DNA of 8,873 nucleotides from an uncultured Cellvibrionales bacterium (GTDB lineage Bacteria; Pseudomonadota; Gammaproteobacteria; Pseudomonadales; UBA7434), in NCBI GenBank assembly GCA_937897785.1, contig CALCNB010000262.1, positions 1 to 8,873 of the forward strand, in the 5' to 3' direction. The translations under genes were made by a program, and so were the position numbers. Each line of letters starts with the position of its first letter. Position 1 is the stretch's first letter. The notes below the pieces were generated by a model that was not told the DNA's origin, searched no databases, and was given only the letters and a program-made list of their open reading frames with translations. Of this stretch, positions 5,664-8,873 are shown piece by piece.

Positions 5664-5715
5664 TAGATAGAATATTAACGTTTTAATTTAACTTGAACAT
5701 ATAGGGAACCTTGCC

Positions 5716-6117
5716 ATGCGTCATCGTCATAGTGGCAGACAGCTCAACCGTAATTCTTCTCATCGTAAAGCGATGTTTCGTAATATGACTAATTCATTGG
5801 TTGAGCATGAAATGATCCGAACAACATTGCCTAAAGCGAAAGAATTGCGCCGCTTCGCTGAGCCTTTGATCACTCTAGCTAAACAGGACAGCGTTGCTAA
5901 TCGTCGATTAGCATTTGATAGAACCCGCAGTAAGGATGCTGTTGGTAAGCTATTTTCTGAGCTAGGCCCGCGTTACGAGTCTCGGCCTGGTGGTTATATT
6001 CGTATTTTGAAGTGTGGTTACCGAACCGGTGATAAAGCGCCTATGGCCTATGTTGAACTGGTTGATCGCCCGCAAAATGATGAATTAGACTTTGATGATG
6101 ATTTTGATGACGAATAA
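5716..6117 (+). CDS. rplQ: 50S ribosomal protein L17, with acidic C-terminal tail
   Basis: Large-subunit protein L17, located near the polypeptide exit-tunnel side of the 50S. Conserved blocks are MRHRHSGRQLNRNSSHRKAM (1-20), FRNMTNSLVEHEMIRTTLPK (21-40), AKELRRFAEPLITLAKQ (41-57) and GGYIRILKCGYRTGDKAPMA (92-111). The protein has 133 residues against 127 in E. coli. The extra length is a tail, DELDFDDDFDDE, that is almost purely acidic apart from two phenylalanines and a leucine. E. coli and Pseudomonas L17 end in shorter, alanine/glutamate-rich tails as I recall them. AGGGA (5703-5707) precedes the ATG by eight bases. It is the last gene of the alpha operon, 52 bases after rpoA and followed at once by a strong terminator. 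Confidence 0.97.
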   Translation: MRHRHSGRQLNRNSSHRKAMFRNMTNSLVEHEMIRTTLPKAKELRRFAEPLITLAKQDSVANRRLAFDRTRSKDAVGKLFSELGPRYESRPGGYIRILKCGYRTGDKAPMAYVELVDRPQNDELDFDDDFDDE

Positions 6118-6126
6118 GATGCCACA

Positions 6127-6159
6127 ATAAAAAAACCGAGCTAAGCTCGGTTTTTTTAT
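6127..6159. terminator. Bidirectional intrinsic terminator between rplQ and uvrA
   Basis: A perfect inverted repeat has 15-base arms (6127-6141 and 6145-6159) around a TAA loop. The core stem is CCGAGC/GCTCGG, flanked by seven A on the left (6129-6135) and seven T on the right (6151-6157). On the plus strand it ends the alpha operon 9 bases after the rplQ stop; on the minus strand the A run becomes the T run that ends uvrA, 30 bases past its stop. The symmetry makes one element serve both converging transcripts. Confidence 0.93.
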
Positions 6160-6189
6160 GTTTGTTGAAAATGAATAAAGAGAATAAAG

Positions 6190-8873
6190 TTATTTTTTTA
6201 ATAACGGCTTAAGAAATTTACCAGTATGTGATTTTTTAACTTTGATAATCGCCTCAGGTGTTCCTTCGGCAATTATTTGGCCGCCACCACTGCCGCCTTC
6301 TGGCCCCAGATCAATTATCCAATCGGCTGTTTTTATTACATCGAGATTATGCTCGATGATGACCATCGTATTGCCTCTGTCGCGCAAATGATGCAATACG
6401 GTTAATAGTTGCTGAATATCGGCAAAGTGAAGTCCCGTAGTGGGTTCGTCGAGGATGTACAATGTTCTGCCTGTGTCGCGTTTGGAGAGCTCTTTGGCTA
6501 ATTTTACCCGCTGAGCTTCGCCGCCGGACAGGGTTGTTGCTGCTTGACCGAGCTTGACATAACTGAGGCCAACATCGATTAAGGTTTGAAGTTTTTTTGC
6601 AATCGAAGGTATGGCCGAAAAGAACTTGAGCGCGTCTTCTGCCGTCATATCTAACACTTGATAAATATTTTTTCCCTTATAGGTGACTTCTAAGGTTTCG
6701 CGGTTATAGCGCTGGCCTTTGCAGACGTCACAGGCGACGTAAACGTCGGGTAAGAAGTGCATCTCGACCTTGATGACGCCGTCGCCTTGACAGGCTTCAC
6801 AGCGCCCCCCCTTAACATTAAAACTGAATCGTCCAGGTTTATAGCCACGTGTGCGAGCTTCTTGGGTGCCGGCAAATAATTCGCGGACTGGCGTAAAAAT
6901 ACCAGTGTAGGTGGCAGGGTTAGAGCGAGGTGTTCGACCAATCGGACTTTGATCAATGTCGATACATTTATCTAAAAGATCTAAACCTTCTATCGAGCCG
7001 TGAGGCGCTGGTTTAAGGGTTGTCGCACCATTGAGTGCAGTGGCAGCAGCGGGGTAGAGCGTACCGTTAATTAAGGTTGATTTGCCTGAACCGGAAACCC
7101 CGGTAACACAGGTCAGTAAACCTAAGGGGATATTGATATCGACTTTTTGAAGATTATTTCCCGTCGCAGCAGTTAAACGAATTTGTTGATCTTTATCGAT
7201 TGGGTGCCGTTGACTAGGCACAGCAATATATTTTTTACCGCTGAGGTATTGACCGGTAATCGACTTGCGGCAACGCATGATTTTATCGATGCTACCTTGA
7301 GCAACAATTTCACCGCCGTGCACCCCGGCTCCCGGCCCGATATCAACGACATAATCGGCTCTTCGAATCGCGTCTTCATCATGTTCAACGACAATCACGG
7401 TGTTGCCTAAGTCGCGAAGTCGAAGCAATGTTTTGAGAAGACGTTCATTGTCGCGTTGGTGCAAGCCAATGGATGGTTCATCTAGGATGTACATGACGCC
7501 TACTAAGCCGGCGCCAATTTGGCTGGCTAAACGAATACGCTGTGCCTCACCACCTGATAGACTATCCGCATTTCGGTCGAGGGTCAGATAATTTAAACCG
7601 ACATCAACTAAAAATTCTAACCGCTGATGAATTTCTTTGATAATTTTATCGGCGATTTTACCGCGCTTACCGGGCAGAGACAGTCGATTAAAATAGTCGT
7701 GCGCTGTAGAAACTGGCATGGCAGTAATGGAAGGCAAGTTTTTTCCATCAACAAATACATGTCTGGCGCTGCGTCTTAGCCGCGAACCGGAACAAGATGG
7801 ACAGACTTGGTTACTAATAAATTTAGTCAGTTCATCGCGCACCATCTGTGATTGGGTCTCACGGTAACGGCGCTCCATATTGGGTATGATGCCTTCAAAT
7901 GCATGGGTGCGTTTGAAAACATCACCGCGATCATTGACATAGGAGAAAACCACTTCTTCGTCACTGCCGTTTAAGATGATTTCACGGTGTTTTTTAGTTA
8001 ATTCTTTAAATGGCGTGTCGATAGAAAAAGAAAAATGTTCCGCTAAAGATTTTAACATGTGAAAATAATACACACTGCGTTTATCCCAACCCCTAATGGC
8101 ACCCTCAGCGAGGCTAGAGTCTGGGTACTGAACAACACGCTCTAGATCAAAATATTGTTTTACTCCTAGACCGTCACAGTCTGCACAGGCGCCAGCAGGA
8201 TTGTTAAACGAGAATAAGCGTGGCTCTAGTTCATTGATGCTATAGCCGCACTCTGGACAAGCATAATTAGCCGAGAAGACCATATCATCGGCTTCACCAT
8301 CAATAAAGCCAATACTGGCGACTCCTTCAGCTAAACCCAGTGCTGTTTCAAAAGAGTCGGCGATCCGTTGTTGAAGATCATCTCTAACCTTGAACCGGTC
8401 GACGACTACTTCGATGCTGTGCTTGTTATTTTTTTTCAGCGCAGGAATTTCATCAATATCGTAAATCTCACCATTGACTCTAACTCTTACAAAACCCTCT
8501 TGCTTTAGTTTGTCGAACAGCTTTAAGTGCTCGCCTTTACGATCTTTTATGATCGGCGCTAACAACATCACTTTACTGCCTTCGGGAAGGGCGAGAACGG
8601 CATCAACCATTTGACTCACGGTTTGTGCTTCTAGATCGAGTTGATGGTCAGGGCATTGGGGTGTTCCGGCACGAGCATAGAGTAAGCGTAAATAATCATA
8701 GATTTCAGTAATCGTGCCGACGGTGGAGCGAGGGTTGTGAGAAGTTGATTTTTGCTCAATTGAAATAGCGGGTGACAAACCTTCGATGTGATCAACATCG
8801 GGCTTTTCCATCAAAGATAAAAATTGGCGCGCATAAGTTGACAGCGATTCAACATATCGACGTTGACCTTCTG
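6190..8873 (-). CDS. uvrA: Excinuclease ABC subunit A (N-terminus beyond the window)
   Basis: Damage-recognition ATPase of nucleotide excision repair: UvrA2 with UvrB scans DNA, then hands the lesion to UvrB for UvrC incision. The frame runs off the right edge; complete codons begin at 8871 with EGQRRYVESLSTYARQFLS, giving 893 of about 940 residues. The first 47 or so, including Walker A of the first nucleotide-binding domain, are not visible. In visible numbering: zinc module 1 at C205/C208/C229/C232; signature LSGGEAQR 438-445; Walker B YILDEPS 461-467; Walker A of domain 2 GVSGSGKS 591-598; zinc finger CEAC...CDVC with C691/C694/C714/C717, needed for damage discrimination; second signature 781-788; Walker B LYILDEPTTG 804-813. 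All are intact. The start and any SOS (LexA) box lie outside the window. The stop is TAA, and the gene converges on rplQ. Confidence 0.98.
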   Translation of the reverse strand, partial: EGQRRYVESLSTYARQFLSLMEKPDVDHIEGLSPAISIEQKSTSHNPRSTVGTITEIYDYLRLLYARAGTPQCPDHQLDLEAQTVSQMVDAVLALPEGSKVMLLAPIIKDRKGEHLKLFDKLKQEGFVRVRVNGEIYDIDEIPALKKNNKHSIEVVVDRFKVRDDLQQRIADSFETALGLAEGVASIGFIDGEADDMVFSANYACPECGYSINELEPRLFSFNNPAGACADCDGLGVKQYFDLERVVQYPDSSLAEGAIRGWDKRSVYYFHMLKSLAEHFSFSIDTPFKELTKKHREIILNGSDEEVVFSYVNDRGDVFKRTHAFEGIIPNMERRYRETQSQMVRDELTKFISNQVCPSCSGSRLRRSARHVFVDGKNLPSITAMPVSTAHDYFNRLSLPGKRGKIADKIIKEIHQRLEFLVDVGLNYLTLDRNADSLSGGEAQRIRLASQIGAGLVGVMYILDEPSIGLHQRDNERLLKTLLRLRDLGNTVIVVEHDEDAIRRADYVVDIGPGAGVHGGEIVAQGSIDKIMRCRKSITGQYLSGKKYIAVPSQRHPIDKDQQIRLTAATGNNLQKVDINIPLGLLTCVTGVSGSGKSTLINGTLYPAAATALNGATTLKPAPHGSIEGLDLLDKCIDIDQSPIGRTPRSNPATYTGIFTPVRELFAGTQEARTRGYKPGRFSFNVKGGRCEACQGDGVIKVEMHFLPDVYVACDVCKGQRYNRETLEVTYKGKNIYQVLDMTAEDALKFFSAIPSIAKKLQTLIDVGLSYVKLGQAATTLSGGEAQRVKLAKELSKRDTGRTLYILDEPTTGLHFADIQQLLTVLHHLRDRGNTMVIIEHNLDVIKTADWIIDLGPEGGSGGGQIIAEGTPEAIIKVKKSHTGKFLKPLLKK

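Noticed and set aside
7183..7591. Plus-strand open frames antisense to uvrA
   Set aside because: Two short overlapping frames lie within a continuous UvrA frame with intact motifs; neither has a plausible start context or known family.
8815..8873. TTG at 8814 or ATG at 8811 as the uvrA start
   Set aside because: The frame stays open to the window edge and the upstream codons encode the conserved UvrA segment EGQRRYVESLSTYARQFLS, so the true start lies beyond the window.
1..8873. CRISPR arrays, insertion sequences, tRNA genes or phage genes
   Set aside because: I saw no regularly spaced repeats, transposase or phage-like frames, or tRNA-like cloverleaf sequence. The window is filled by core genes in standard order.

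Overview
The window is the end of the spc ribosomal-protein operon, the whole alpha operon, and the convergent DNA-repair gene uvrA of a gammaproteobacterium. The organism is inferred from gene order (rpsE-rpmD-rplO-secY-rpmJ, then rpsM-rpsK-rpsD-rpoA-rplQ) and from proteins that line up almost end to end with E. coli and, more closely, with Pseudomonas-type homologues as I recall them (for example the RpoA ending NWPPASLRNDDK and the S5 segment KCYGSTNPVNVV). Base composition is moderately AT-rich by eye, lower in GC than typical Pseudomonas. A marine or Pseudomonadales/Oceanospirillales-like gammaproteobacterium fits, but I cannot place it to genus.

Layout. Positions 1-2750 (+) carry S5 (5' end missing), L30, L15, the SecY translocon channel and L36. 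Positions 2751-2960 form an AT-rich gap with a sigma70-like promoter whose -10 region lies inside a short inverted repeat followed by six T. This is the likely junction between the two transcription units. Positions 2961-6117 (+) carry S13, S11, S4, RNA polymerase alpha and L17. A strong, almost perfectly symmetrical terminator at 6127-6159 serves both L17 on the plus strand and uvrA on the minus strand. Positions 6190-8873 (-) hold uvrA, lacking only about its first 47 codons, which lie beyond the right edge.

How the genes work together. Seven ribosomal proteins of both subunits, plus L36, are made alongside the core secretion channel and the polymerase alpha subunit, coupling synthesis of the translation, export and transcription machineries. 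In the E. coli family S4 represses the alpha operon by binding its leader mRNA. The 158-nt leader here could host such control, but I cannot recognise the known pseudoknot in it. UvrA is an unrelated neighbour: the damage-recognition ATPase of nucleotide excision repair.

Novelty. All protein genes are ordinary housekeeping genes with intact family motifs, and I see no undescribed protein system. What merits a second look lies between the genes: a promoter overlapping a terminator-like hairpin, a 16-bp perfect palindrome across the rpsK stop codon, an AT-only stem before rpsD, a 50-nt imperfect hairpin in an unusually long rpsD-rpoA gap, and an acidic tail on L17. No stretch over 300 bases lacks a gene.
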